Below, piece by piece: positions 8,853-16,613 of a stretch of DNA of 23,014 nucleotides. Source of the DNA: Chloroflexota bacterium (GTDB taxonomy: Bacteria > Chloroflexota > Ktedonobacteria > Ktedonobacterales > Ktedonobacteraceae); NCBI GenBank assembly GCA_005881995.1, contig VBHV01000116.1:1-23014 (forward strand). Reading direction: 5' to 3'. The translations under genes and the position numbers were made by a program. The notes beneath the pieces are model-generated. The model ran no database searches. It had not been told where the DNA came from and saw only the letters and a program-made list of their open reading frames with translations. The number at the start of each line of letters is the position of its first letter. The stretch's first letter is position 1.

Positions 8853-8965
8853 ATCACTGCTGTGCAGCAGCGTTGCAGTGATGGCAATCAAGGTACATAG
8901 GCGCTCAAGCTGGCTTCTATGTACCAACTTACAGGACATTGATGCTCTGCTGAGCAGGGCATCAA
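8853..8965. other. Three consecutive hairpins, possible structured RNA or DNA element
   Basis: Hairpin 1 pairs ATCACTGC (8853-8860) with GCAGTGAT (8875-8882) and encloses a second palindrome, CTGCTG-TG-CAGCAG. Hairpin 2 pairs GGTACATAG (8892-8900) with CTATGTACC (8917-8925). Hairpin 3 pairs TTGATGC-T-CTGC (8939-8950) with GCAG-G-GCATCAA (8954-8965) around a TGA loop; it is a 12-bp stem with one U-G pair. No T-run follows, so these are not ordinary terminators. I do not recognise an Rfam family. Confidence 0.6.
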
Positions 8966-9035
8966 CAAGTTATTGTTGAGATTAAGATAAGCAAAGGCGC
9001 TATTCTGTTATGTTTCAAATAGATACAAGCAATAG

Positions 9036-9060
9036 GGGACGCGATAAATCTAGTCCTTAC
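9036..9060. repeat. Decayed copy of the GGACGCGAT palindromic repeat
   Basis: GGGGACGCGATAAATCTAGTCC is a degenerate form of the repeat core seen at 8621-8701 and 21827-21936. It falls just upstream of the HD-GYP start codon and explains the non-protein-like N-terminal extension of that frame (from ATG 9010). Confidence 0.6.
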
Positions 9061-9087
9061 AATATACGGGGGGAGCGGAGTAAAGTG

Positions 9088-9768
9088 ATGGGCATGATGT
9101 ATAACGAGAGAGAACGCGAATCCCGGCAAGTGCTGTTGGGATTTGCGAAAAGTATTCAGGAACGGGATGTTGTTACCTATGATCACTCACGTCGAGTCGC
9201 GACTTACGCACAACGCCTGGCACGTTACCTGGGCTGGAGCAGGCGTGAGGCGCGCGACCTGGCCCTGGCAGGGCTGGTACATGACCTCGGAAAAACCTGG
9301 ATAGAGAATGATATCCTGCTCAAATCGGATAAACTTTCAGAAGAAGAACGCCGCAAAATGGAGCGGCATCCTATTATCGGTGCGCGTATTCTGATCGGCT
9401 GCGATGTTCACCCATTTTTTGTGGAAACGGTGCTCTATCATCACGAGGCCTGGAACGGGCGCGGCTACCCTACTGGCTTAAAGGGTGAAGAGATCCCCTT
9501 GAGCGCGCGCATTCTGACGGTGGCCGATGTCTTCGATGTGCTGACTTCACAGCGCCCCTACAAAGCCCCGCTTTCGATTGATGCTGCCCGCGAACGACTC
9601 CAATTGGGTTCAGCCGCCAGCTTTGACCCGATGGTTGTGCGCGCATTCCTGAGTCTGGTCGATTCTTATCCGAACTTTACCATCCCACAGCGTATGTGCA
9701 TTGTACCCACATTTCGGGAGAAACGGGCAGCCAGGTTATCACTGGTAGGCGCATTGCACACGCAATAA
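9088..9768 (+). CDS. HD-GYP domain phosphodiesterase
   Basis: This cytoplasmic protein is predicted to hydrolyse cyclic di-GMP or a related nucleotide. From ATG 9088 (226 aa) it shows YDHSRRVATYAQRLA, the HD motif VHDLGK (H65, D66), HP at 94-95, and the block YHHEAWNGRGYPTGLKG, which contains HHE (118-120) and GYP (126-128), followed by ILTVADVFDVLTSQRPYK. These are the defining positions of the HD-GYP subgroup. No receiver, GAF or membrane segment is attached, so it is a stand-alone output module. The start at 9088 is chosen because GGAG lies 7 bases before it; the longer frame from 9010 runs through a decayed palindromic repeat. It ends 27 bases before the stop of the convergent reductase gene. 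The unusual hairpins upstream could be its leader. Confidence 0.9.
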   Translation: MGMMYNERERESRQVLLGFAKSIQERDVVTYDHSRRVATYAQRLARYLGWSRREARDLALAGLVHDLGKTWIENDILLKSDKLSEEERRKMERHPIIGARILIGCDVHPFFVETVLYHHEAWNGRGYPTGLKGEEIPLSARILTVADVFDVLTSQRPYKAPLSIDAARERLQLGSAASFDPMVVRAFLSLVDSYPNFTIPQRMCIVPTFREKRAARLSLVGALHTQ

Positions 9769-9795
9769 AATCTTTGGGAAGGCGCGGCACCCACT

Positions 9796-10557
9796 CTACA
9801 CAATTTCCCCAATTTCAAATACGGGACCGTCACGGCAGATCAATTTTGGGCCAGAGCGGGTCTCCATAGCGCAGGTCAGGCAAACGCCGCTGGCGCAGAC
9901 CAGTGGGCGCACAACCAGGCCTTGCGCGATGTGCTTCTGGCGCAGGCGTTCATAGCGAGAGTAGAGCGTTTCCAATGTTTCATGTGAAACAGCACAACAG
10001 ACAGCGTCCGCCCAGGCAAGATAATTCCCTGCCACTTCCACTATCTTATCCGAGCCGCTATCAGATAGGGTAACGTGATATTCGATCTCAGGTGAAAGCA
10101 GAGCGGGAGGATAGATGTCTTCAATGGTTGCATATTGGACGAGCAGCGTTACAGCCAGTTCCTGTTCGATAGCCCATTGAGCAAGAAAGGTCAGCGCGCC
10201 AATCGTTTCTCCTGCACTTATAAGGAGCAGGTTGCGTACATTTGGCCGCACTTCCCAGCCGTGACCGATTGGCCCCAGGATATCCAGATCAGCTCCTGGC
10301 GGTTGTTTGACCAGCCACGAGGAGCCACGCCCGCGCGCCGCTACCAGTAAGGTACACTGTTCGCGGGCTCGCTGCACCGTATGTATAAAGAATGGACGCC
10401 GCAACAACGGATCGCTTGCCAGCGCATCGCAGCAGCGCACCATGCCATATTGCCCAGGCTGCGCAGCCTGGACCAGGTACGGCGCGTGCAGTTCGATCAG
10501 ATGCACGCCCGACCGTATGTCGGTATTGGCAATGATGGTGGCGGTTGACATGCGCAC
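9796..10557 (-). CDS. PyrK-like FAD/[2Fe-2S] reductase (dihydroorotate dehydrogenase electron-transfer subunit family)
   Basis: This is a ferredoxin-reductase-fold protein that would pass electrons between NAD(H), FAD and a [2Fe-2S] cluster. Seen: an N-terminal beta-barrel with QPGQYGMVR and the FAD-contacting LRRPFFIHTV, then ILGPIGHGWEV, a Rossmann-type nucleotide segment LLLISAGETIGALTFLAQW, and near the C-terminus CASGVCLTCAMETRSGPKLIC followed by RDGPVF. The spacing C-x4-C-x2-C-x11-C matches the PyrK cluster. The 253-aa length is typical. No pyrD is adjacent; instead this is the last gene after an amino-acid ABC importer, starting 2 bases after the ATPase stop (GTG 10557; ATG 10551 is also possible). 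A role with a different partner dehydrogenase, perhaps for an imported amino acid, is therefore conceivable. Family is clear; specific function is not. Confidence 0.8.
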   Translation of the reverse strand: MRMSTATIIANTDIRSGVHLIELHAPYLVQAAQPGQYGMVRCCDALASDPLLRRPFFIHTVQRAREQCTLLVAARGRGSSWLVKQPPGADLDILGPIGHGWEVRPNVRNLLLISAGETIGALTFLAQWAIEQELAVTLLVQYATIEDIYPPALLSPEIEYHVTLSDSGSDKIVEVAGNYLAWADAVCCAVSHETLETLYSRYERLRQKHIAQGLVVRPLVCASGVCLTCAMETRSGPKLICRDGPVFEIGEIV

Positions 10558-10559
10558 GG

Positions 10560-11360
10560 TTAGCGAATCATTCCTAAGAAAGCACGGGTCCGCTCGTTTT
10601 CGCAGTGGTCAAAGACCTGTTCAGGTGTCCCCTGTTCAACGATTACCGCTTTATCCATAAAGATGACGTGGTCGGCCACGTCACGCGCAAAGCCCATTTC
10701 GTGCGTGACCACTACCATGGTCATGCCTTCTTCGGCAAGCTGGCGCATGACTTTGAGTACCTCACCCACCAGTTCAGGGTCGAGCGCGGATGTCGCTTCG
10801 TCAAAAAGCATCAACTTAGGGTTCATCGCGAGGGCGCGCGCAATGGCAACACGCTGCTGTTGGCCACCGGAGAGCTTGTGCGGATAGGCATCGGCTTTCT
10901 CAGCGAGGCCCACCTTGGTAAGTAAAGCCATTGCTCGCTCCTTCACCTCTTCTCTGGGCTGGTGCAGCACGTGAATAGGAGCTTCGGTCACGTTTTCCAG
11001 GGCAGTCAGATGTGGGAACAGATTAAAACGTTGAAACACAAAGCCAACCTGAGAGCGCATACGCGCAATGGCAGCCTCTTTGTCTTCCACCAGCCGTCCT
11101 TTCACTTCGCGATAGCCAACCAGTTGCCCATCAATATAAATGCGCCCGCTATCGATCTTCTCCAGGTGATTGATGCAGCGCAGCAGCGTCGTTTTACCGG
11201 AGCCGCTCGGCCCGATGACCACCACCACGTGCCCGCGTTTCACCGAAAGATCAACGCCATCCAGTACCGTTAGGCGCCCAAAATGCTTGACGATCTGCTC
11301 GGCGCGTACCATCTCATCGGTACGCATTATCCTGTTGCCATTTGCCTGTTCTATACTCAT
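10560..11360 (-). CDS. Polar amino-acid ABC transporter ATP-binding protein (GlnQ/HisP type)
   Basis: This is the cytoplasmic ATPase that drives the importer formed with the permease encoded just before it. From the ATG (266 aa) it has Walker [10 protein letters not shown], the Q-loop in [15 protein letters not shown], the signature [15 protein letters not shown], Walker [14 protein letters not shown], and the H-loop [26 protein letters not shown] is characteristic of the polar amino-acid subgroup. A start-proximal segment ([23 protein letters not shown]) precedes the usual KHFG; an internal ATG would also serve. The strong site AGGAGG lies 8 bases before the ATG, and its TAGGAGG includes the permease stop codon, which implies translational coupling. 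Confidence 0.95.
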   Translation of the reverse strand: MSIEQANGNRIMRTDEMVRAEQIVKHFGRLTVLDGVDLSVKRGHVVVVIGPSGSGKTTLLRCINHLEKIDSGRIYIDGQLVGYREVKGRLVEDKEAAIARMRSQVGFVFQRFNLFPHLTALENVTEAPIHVLHQPREEVKERAMALLTKVGLAEKADAYPHKLSGGQQQRVAIARALAMNPKLMLFDEATSALDPELVGEVLKVMRQLAEEGMTMVVVTHEMGFARDVADHVIFMDKAVIVEQGTPEQVFDHCENERTRAFLGMIR

Positions 11361-11374
11361 ATATACTGTTCCTC

Positions 11375-12151
11375 CTAGCGCCCACTAACCAGTGTACCAC
11401 CACGAGTACGAGAGCCAAAGCCCAGCATGCGCTCAGTCCAACCTTTTTTTTCGCTCAAATCGGTCTTCGTCAAGCGATCAGGGTCCAGACGCTTCTCGAT
11501 CCAGTTCTGTATGTAACCCCAAATTGTGGTAAGAAACAGATAATATAGAGTTGCCAGAACCAGCAATTCAAAAACAGTGAAGGTGGGTGACCCTAAGAGA
11601 GAGGTTGTATGGGTCAATTCATTAAGGCCAATTACTGAGGCTATAGATGTGGTCTTGAGCATGTTATTAAATTCGTTACCCAGGGGAGGAACAATCACAC
11701 GGGCCGCTTGTGGTAACACGATGCGGCGCATAGCTAGAGGAAAGCGCATTCCCAGAGATTTAGCTGCTTCCATCTGGCCAGCATCTACGGACGTAATACC
11801 GGCACGAGTAATCTCTGACATATAGGCACCTTCATTGAGCGAGAAAGCCACCAACACGCAGGCCCAATCAGGAAGTAAGAAAGCCGGATTTTGGATCAGT
11901 CTGGGAAGGCCATTGTAGAGCAGGAGAACCTGTACCAGAAGGGGACTACCACGAAAAAACCATATATATGCGCGGGCAGGCCAAGTAAGCAAGGGAAAAC
12001 GCGACATACGCATCAGTGCCAGGAAGAGGCCAATAATGACGCCGCAGGCCTGAGCAATGACAGATATCCACAATGTTGTCCAAGCTGCCTGGAGAAAAAA
12101 CAGGTTAGGGTCCTGGTAGAGAAAATGCAGAAAAATATCCCACCGAAACAC
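11375..12151 (-). CDS. Polar amino-acid ABC transporter permease (HisM/GlnP type)
   Basis: This integral membrane subunit forms the channel of the importer, probably as a homodimer since only one permease gene is present. It has an N-terminal hydrophobic segment ([20 protein letters not shown]), the conserved [22 protein letters not shown], the EAA loop ([22 protein letters not shown]) that contacts the ATPase, and a last transmembrane region ([22 protein letters not shown]). A charged cytoplasmic tail of ~40 residues follows. I place the start at GTG 12151 (258 aa) because GAGGAG lies 6 bases before it; the frame also opens at GTG 12169, which would place that site inside the coding region. 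A 13-bp-stem hairpin sits between the binding-protein gene and this one. Confidence 0.92.
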   Translation of the reverse strand: MFRWDIFLHFLYQDPNLFFLQAAWTTLWISVIAQACGVIIGLFLALMRMSRFPLLTWPARAYIWFFRGSPLLVQVLLLYNGLPRLIQNPAFLLPDWACVLVAFSLNEGAYMSEITRAGITSVDAGQMEAAKSLGMRFPLAMRRIVLPQAARVIVPPLGNEFNNMLKTTSIASVIGLNELTHTTSLLGSPTFTVFELLVLATLYYLFLTTIWGYIQNWIEKRLDPDRLTKTDLSEKKGWTERMLGFGSRTRGGTLVSGR

Positions 12152-12169
12152 AGTAGCCTCCTCAGGCAC

Positions 12170-12213
12170 ATTTCTGGCTTCCCCACTATAATGAAAATGT
12201 GGAAGCCAGAAAT
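12170..12213 (-). promoter_or_regulatory. Intercistronic hairpin between binding protein and permease
   Basis: ATTTCTGGCTTCC (12170-12182) pairs perfectly with GGAAGCCAGAAAT (12201-12213) across an 18-base loop. On the operon transcript there is no U-run after it, so it looks like an mRNA-stabilising or partial-attenuation hairpin rather than a full terminator. Such hairpins commonly keep binding-protein levels above those of membrane components. Confidence 0.6.
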
Positions 12214-12248
12214 CGAAGTTTGCCCCTTAGATGTTAACCACAATCAAA

Positions 12249-13208
12249 TCAACTGCCAACTTTCTGGCTGGCATTCAACTGCCATTTTGTGAAAAGACTA
12301 TCATAAGTGCCACCGTTCTTCACAGCAGTAAATGCTGCTCTCATGGCATCCAACATTGAGGTATCTCCCTTACGTACGGCAATACCTTCTGGCACAGTGT
12401 TGATTACTGTCCCTCCGATATCAAATTGACCGGCATTCTGTTTGAGGTAGTAGTCTGTGACAGGTGAATCTTGAAATGTTGCATCAACACGATGATCGAC
12501 CAACAATTGTATAACTGCCGTCTGATCTTTCAGAACGGTGAGTTGAATGCCTGGTTTTCCCGCTCCAGTACAAGCCTTGCTTTGAACATTCAAGGCATCT
12601 AACTCGATTGTTCCGCTCTGCACACCGACTTTAGATCCACACAAGTTAGGTAAGCATTTGATACTCATGGGATTACCTTTCGGCACGATGAGCGATTGGC
12701 CGGACTGGAAGTACGGTACAAAATCGGCCTTTTGTAGCCGATCCGAGTTGATCGATATCGCAGAAATGACCACATCGTAGCGCTTGGCATTCAAATCATC
12801 CAGGATAGTATCGAAGTTTGCCGTCTTGACCACTGCTTTCAAGCCAAGCTTCTGAGCCATAGCCGTGATCAGGTCAACGTCGAATCCGATTGGATTGCCC
12901 GTCGCCGTGTCAATAAACTCTTGCGGCGGATAGGTCGTATCACTCCCCACAATCAAGGTGCCTTTGGAAATTAAATCATTGGGAGCACTGAGATTTGTTG
13001 TTGGAGGATAGGGTGTAGGTGGCGGACTGCTATTGTTGACAGCGCTACTGCAGGGCAACATGTTAGAAGTCGGTGTTCCACTACCAGTAGTAGCACTATT
13101 TCCACATGCCGAAAGAAGTAGGAGCAATGGAAGTGCCACAAAAGCGAAGCCAATTATTATGCTCTTCGCAATATGGCGCCAACTCTTTTTGGGAGACATA
13201 AATAGCAT
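12249..13208 (-). CDS. Amino-acid ABC transporter substrate-binding lipoprotein
   Basis: This is a type-3 (PBPb) solute-binding protein that captures a polar amino acid outside the membrane and delivers it to the permease. From ATG 13208 (319 aa) it has a signal (KKSWRHIAKSIIIGFAFVALPLLLL) with lipobox LSAC and the lipid-anchored Cys at 35, then a Ser/Thr/Pro-rich linker. The domain begins GTLIVGSDTTYPPQEF and continues IGFDVDLITAMAQKLGL and YDVVISAISINSDRLQKADF; that Arg likely binds the substrate carboxylate. VGVQSGT and TVPEGIAVRKGD are further family blocks. GAGGAG lies 8 bases before this ATG, whereas the longer frame to 13265 runs into the promoter. It heads the operon with permease, ATPase and a PyrK-like gene. 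The exact amino acid cannot be inferred. Confidence 0.93.
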   Translation of the reverse strand: MLFMSPKKSWRHIAKSIIIGFAFVALPLLLLLSACGNSATTGSGTPTSNMLPCSSAVNNSSPPPTPYPPTTNLSAPNDLISKGTLIVGSDTTYPPQEFIDTATGNPIGFDVDLITAMAQKLGLKAVVKTANFDTILDDLNAKRYDVVISAISINSDRLQKADFVPYFQSGQSLIVPKGNPMSIKCLPNLCGSKVGVQSGTIELDALNVQSKACTGAGKPGIQLTVLKDQTAVIQLLVDHRVDATFQDSPVTDYYLKQNAGQFDIGGTVINTVPEGIAVRKGDTSMLDAMRAAFTAVKNGGTYDSLFTKWQLNASQKVGS

Positions 13209-13255
13209 GATGATAACTCCTCTGTAAATAAGAACGCTCATTTGCGGATACATGT

Positions 13256-13284
13256 AGTGTAACACGTTGGTTACACAGGTACAA
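13256..13284 (-). promoter_or_regulatory. Promoter of the ABC importer operon with overlapping inverted repeat
   Basis: The minus strand has TTGTAC (13284-13279), 17 bases, then an extended -10 TGTTACACT ending at 13256, about 48 bases before the ATG. A perfect inverted repeat, GTGTAAC (13257-13263) and GTTACAC (13270-13276), overlaps the -10 and spacer and is a natural operator candidate. Confidence 0.5.
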
Positions 13285-13418
13285 GAATGGTACTTGCTTG
13301 TAATACGTTTCTCATGAGAAGCCTGTCACAAGAATAGCGGAGGTTAAACAAAAATCACAATTTCATGAGAATGTGTCAAAAAAATGCCGGAATTTTACCT
13401 CCATCTAACAAGAGAGTA

Positions 13419-13427
13419 TGTTACACT
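13419..13427 (+). promoter_or_regulatory. Extended -10 element for the debranching-enzyme gene
   Basis: TGTTACACT is an exact extended -10 about 70 bases before the start codon. No -35 hexamer is visible at 16-18 bases, as expected for extended -10 promoters. Confidence 0.45.
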
Positions 13428-13439
13428 AGAGGAGGCAGA

Positions 13440-13487
13440 TTGGTAAGCTTCGATACTGTTCACCTGTTCAATCATCTGAGGGGATAA
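13440..13487 (+). other. Possible 15-codon leader ORF before the debranching-enzyme gene
   Basis: A TTG codon 4 bases after GAGGAGG opens a 15-codon frame (VSFDTVHLFNHLRG after the initiator position) that ends in TAA at 13485-13487. The TAA overlaps the AAAGGG that serves the next gene. The position, a strong Shine-Dalgarno with no other start near it, is suggestive; the peptide is not recognised. Confidence 0.25.
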
Positions 13488-13497
13488 AGGGTAGAAT

Positions 13498-15873
13498 ATG
13501 CCCATCACATTTGATCGCAGCGTCTGTTGTGACCTCAATGAGACTATTGGGCGAGAATGGCTCGTGACCAATGGATTGGGAGGATACGCCGCGGGCACCG
13601 TTGCGGGCGTGTTGACACGCCTGGAGCAGGGCCTGCTGGTGGCATCACCACGTGAGGGGAAAAAGCCACAACTTCTCGTAGCGAAAATGGATGAGGAAAT
13701 CGTTTTTGACCAGCGTACCTACTACCTCGGTACCAACGAGTACAGGGATGGCACTCTCAATCCCGCCGGCTTTGCCCACCTCGAAACCTTTCAGCTGGAA
13801 GAAGGCTTTCCAGTTTTTACTTATCGCCTGGGCGGCATCGATGGCGTCATACTGGAAAAGCGCATCTGGATGCCCCAGGGATTGAATACCACCTACATTC
13901 ACTACCGCGTACTGCGAACCGCTGCACCTGCCTCTCCATATGAAGGCAACTCCTGGCGCAGTCTGAGTCCATCTCCTCACGCGTATTCACGCTACCATGA
14001 TTATCCCCCTGCAGACCAGCGCGTCCTTTCAATGACGCTGCTCCCTTTCGCGGCCTACCGTGCCTATAACGAACCCCAGCATGGAGACAACAACTGGCAA
14101 TTTCAGGTCAAAGCACATCTCCTGGAGCAAGATTCTTTTAATAAGGAAAACAATTCGAGCGTCGCTGGCTGCGCCGTTCGCGCCTGGGATGGTGCGAACC
14201 CCTATCATATTTTCGTGGTAGGACATCCTGAGGGCGAGACCACTTTCCTGCCCACGGGAGTCTGGTACTGGAATTTCTTGCGACGGCAAGACCATGCCAT
14301 GGGGAGAACAGCTACCGATGATCTTTACCTGCCCGGTGTATTCCGCACGAAATTGTGGCCTGGAGAAGACGCCGGATTGACTATTATTATCACTGCCGAG
14401 GATTTATCCTGGCTCAACTTCAGCACGAGCCACCTGAATCGCGCTTACCAGAAAGCCGTGGAACACCAGCGTAGTTTTTTGCAACCTGAACGCTACTTTG
14501 GCGAGGGCGGCGCAGCTACGCATACTCAACCCGTGCTGCCATTCCCATCTAACACGGACGAATCTCCCCAGGGAGAAGAATTCCTACTCTTGCTCTTGCA
14601 AGCAGGAGATCGCTTCCTGGCACAGCACACTATCCCAGCCGACGAGTCATCCGCTGGACACTCTTCATTTTTCTCGGACGTTCAGACTTCGCCTGCTATC
14701 ATTCCTGCTTTTTATCAGATGGATGAAAGTACGCGCGATACCCTGATCGCTTTGCCAGGCTTGACCCTGGCCACCCAGAGATATTCGGAGGCGCGGCGTA
14801 TCCTGACCAACCTGGGGCACTACTTCCGGCAGGGATTGCTGCCAGATCGCCTGCCGACTGTCGAGCATCCTTTACGAGAAGAGGATTATGGCAGCGTCGA
14901 TACCACACTCTGGTACTTTTATGCGCTAGATCAGTATTTACAGGTCACGCGCGATTATGGTCCGCTGTATGAGCTCTACGGGAGCCTTGAAGAAAGCATC
15001 ACCCGGTATACGCAGGGTACCTATAACAGCATTCGCGTTGATCCACAGGATGGATTGCTGGAAGCGCGGCAGCCAGGCAAAGCTCTGACCTGGATGAACG
15101 CCTTTACAAAGGGCGCACCGGTCACGCCCAGGTATGGTAAGGCCGTCGAGGTGAATGCCCTCTGGTACCTGGCGCTCTCCCTTATGCAAGAATGGTCAGA
15201 ACATCTCTACCGCACCGGGCGCATCAATCACCAGACCAGCCGTTACGAGAAACTGCGCCAGCAATGCAAGCTCAGTTTCAATGCCTGCTTCTGGTACGCT
15301 CCTGGAGGCTACCTGTATGATGTCCATGATGACGTAGAAGGCAACGATGCCAGCATTCGCCCAAATCAACTCTTTGCGCTCTCCTTGCGCTATCCCATCC
15401 TGGAGGACAGCCGCCAACGCACCGTGTTGAATACCGTCACCAAACACCTGCTTACGCCTTATGGATTACGCACGCTCACTCCCAGGTCAGATAGTTATGT
15501 GGGTCATATAAAGGAGAATCTGGAGGAGCAGGGAGGTGGTCTCCATCAAGGAGGCGCGTGGCCCTGGCTGATAGGGCCGTATATAGATGCCTTACTGCAC
15601 CTGGAAGGATCCGCCCCCGGAAGCAAAATGAAGCAGAACTCGCAAGAGCGCTGGGAAAGAGTATGGCAGACCGGTATTCAGCTTCTGAACCCCTTCCGCG
15701 AGCAACTTTGCATGCATATGCTGGGCATGATTGGCAGCGTCTATGATGGAGACGCGCCGCAGAGTCCCCACGCGCAGCTTGCCTGCGCGTGCAGCACCGG
15801 TGAAGTACTGCGCGTCTACAAACTGCTAGCGCGCATGGGGATTCGCTTCTCTGACCGCACGTTGTCGGTTTAA
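13498..15873 (+). CDS. Amylo-alpha-1,6-glucosidase / glycogen debranching enzyme family protein
   Basis: This is predicted to cleave alpha-1,6 branch linkages in glycogen or a similar alpha-glucan in the cytoplasm; no signal peptide is seen. The 791-aa protein has the bacterial GDE N-terminal domain (REWLVTNGLGGYAAGTVAG, LTRLEQGLLVAS, KMDEEIVFDQRTYYL) followed by an (alpha/alpha)6-barrel domain: STRDTLIALPGLTLATQRY (around 412), DYGSVDTTLWYFYALDQYL, LTWMNAFTKGAPVTPRYGKAVEVNALWYLAL, IRPNQLFALSLRYPIL, and LHQGGAWPWLIGPYIDALL (around 683). The family's usual DWGRDTM is replaced by ESTRDTL. AAAGGG lies 7 bases before the ATG. It stands alone, divergent from the ABC operon and followed by the DnaA-box region. 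No frameshift is seen, in contrast to three other genes in the window. The alternative is a GH63- or GH15-like glucosidase. Confidence 0.9.
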   Translation: MPITFDRSVCCDLNETIGREWLVTNGLGGYAAGTVAGVLTRLEQGLLVASPREGKKPQLLVAKMDEEIVFDQRTYYLGTNEYRDGTLNPAGFAHLETFQLEEGFPVFTYRLGGIDGVILEKRIWMPQGLNTTYIHYRVLRTAAPASPYEGNSWRSLSPSPHAYSRYHDYPPADQRVLSMTLLPFAAYRAYNEPQHGDNNWQFQVKAHLLEQDSFNKENNSSVAGCAVRAWDGANPYHIFVVGHPEGETTFLPTGVWYWNFLRRQDHAMGRTATDDLYLPGVFRTKLWPGEDAGLTIIITAEDLSWLNFSTSHLNRAYQKAVEHQRSFLQPERYFGEGGAATHTQPVLPFPSNTDESPQGEEFLLLLLQAGDRFLAQHTIPADESSAGHSSFFSDVQTSPAIIPAFYQMDESTRDTLIALPGLTLATQRYSEARRILTNLGHYFRQGLLPDRLPTVEHPLREEDYGSVDTTLWYFYALDQYLQVTRDYGPLYELYGSLEESITRYTQGTYNSIRVDPQDGLLEARQPGKALTWMNAFTKGAPVTPRYGKAVEVNALWYLALSLMQEWSEHLYRTGRINHQTSRYEKLRQQCKLSFNACFWYAPGGYLYDVHDDVEGNDASIRPNQLFALSLRYPILEDSRQRTVLNTVTKHLLTPYGLRTLTPRSDSYVGHIKENLEEQGGGLHQGGAWPWLIGPYIDALLHLEGSAPGSKMKQNSQERWERVWQTGIQLLNPFREQLCMHMLGMIGSVYDGDAPQSPHAQLACACSTGEVLRVYKLLARMGIRFSDRTLSV

Positions 15874-15895
15874 TCCCTCGTACTGTGTCCTTATT

Positions 15896-15939
15896 CCGAC
15901 TGCCAACGGACTACGTCCTAACTTCGTTCAGGCAGTCGG
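15896..15939. terminator. Inverted repeat after the debranching-enzyme gene, possible terminator
   Basis: CCGACTGCC (15896-15904) pairs with GGCAGTCGG (15931-15939) and the loop contains a smaller hairpin, GGAC-TAC-GTCC. It lies 22 bases after the stop codon but lacks a T-run, so factor-independent termination is doubtful. Confidence 0.35.
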
Positions 15940-15972
15940 ATAGGCATGACTTCTGCACATTTTTCCACCAAG

Positions 15973-15995
15973 TTATCCACAGTAAATGTGGATAA
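15973..15995. promoter_or_regulatory. Inverted pair of exact DnaA boxes
   Basis: TTATCCACA at 15973-15981 and TGTGGATAA at 15987-15995 face each other across five bases. This pair forms the left boundary of the box-rich region. Confidence 0.75.
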
Positions 15996-16076
15996 CCTTA
16001 TCTTTGCATCGTTCATAGAAACGGACAAAGGGTGGAGTAGAGTAGAGTCCTTAGAGCCAGGTCGATGCCTCTTAGC

Positions 16077-16319
16077 TTATCCACATCGTTGTGGATAAGT
16101 TTTCCACATCGTCCACACTCATAGTATGACCAATTTTTTCATCATGGAGCTTTCCACAGTTGTTGTGGATAAGTTTTCCACACCGTCCACAAAGCAACCG
16201 ATCTGACAATCGTTTTTCCACAGCCTTTGTGGATAAGTTTTCCACACCGTCCACAAAGCAATCGGGCGTACAAACACTTGTCCACATTATCGGTGGATAA
16301 GTTTTCCACATCATCCACC
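16077..16319. repeat. Four copies of a ~42-bp composite DnaA-box module
   Basis: The units begin near 16077, 16150, 16213 and 16277. Each reads: a box-like TTnTCCACA, 4-6 variable bases, TGTGGATAA (GGTGGATAA in unit 4), G, TTTTCCACA, then C/T-rich bases ending GTCCAC (ATCCAC in unit 4). The rightward part TGTGGATAAGTTTTCCACA is nearly invariant, while the leading box and loop vary. Starts are 63-73 bp apart. A fifth unit lies at 16573-16613. Confidence 0.8.
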
Positions 16320-16572
16320 GCATAGTCGGAGTAGCCGAGAACCGCTGCGAAAACCTGAACACAATCAATGATAATGAAATTGCTGTACTCAGGAGAAAAC
16401 GTGGATAAATCGGTCAAAATTGTGGACAACCATTCATAAATGTGTAAAAGTGCGTTTTGGATTTCTTGCGCGTTTTGTTGCTCCACGACTTTGGAAAAAG
16501 AGTTGTCCGCACCGGTGAACAATTAATGAACGTATTTTTTCCAATTCTTGGGGGACTATCTACCACACAGCA

Positions 16573-16613
16573 CTTATCCACATTGAGTGTGGATAAGTTT
16601 TCCACATCGTCCA
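16573..16613. repeat. Fifth composite DnaA-box module
   Basis: CTTATCCACA, six bases, TGTGGATAA (16588-16596), G, TTTTCCACA (16598-16606) and TCGTCCAC have the same order as in the array at 16077-16319, separated from it by about 250 bases with only two weak boxes. Confidence 0.75.

Larger units (their letters stand above)
8379..9087. other. Intergenic region with palindromic repeats and hairpins
   Basis: About 700 bases lie between divergent genes. The region holds the sbcD promoter element (8421-8429), a composite palindromic repeat (8621-8701), three strong hairpins in succession (8853-8965), and a decayed repeat copy (9036-9060). The ORFs crossing it (for example the minus-strand 8488-8703 frame reading DAIHRV twice) are by-products of the repeats. 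No protein gene is supported here. Confidence 0.7.

Noticed and set aside
8853..8965. Cyclic-di-GMP riboswitch before the HD-GYP gene
   Set aside because: The conserved sequence blocks of GEMM riboswitches as I know them are absent; only generic hairpins are seen.
16077..16613. CRISPR-like array
   Set aside because: The repeats are palindromic box combinations with uneven spacing and short variable loops; there are no uniform spacers or cas genes.
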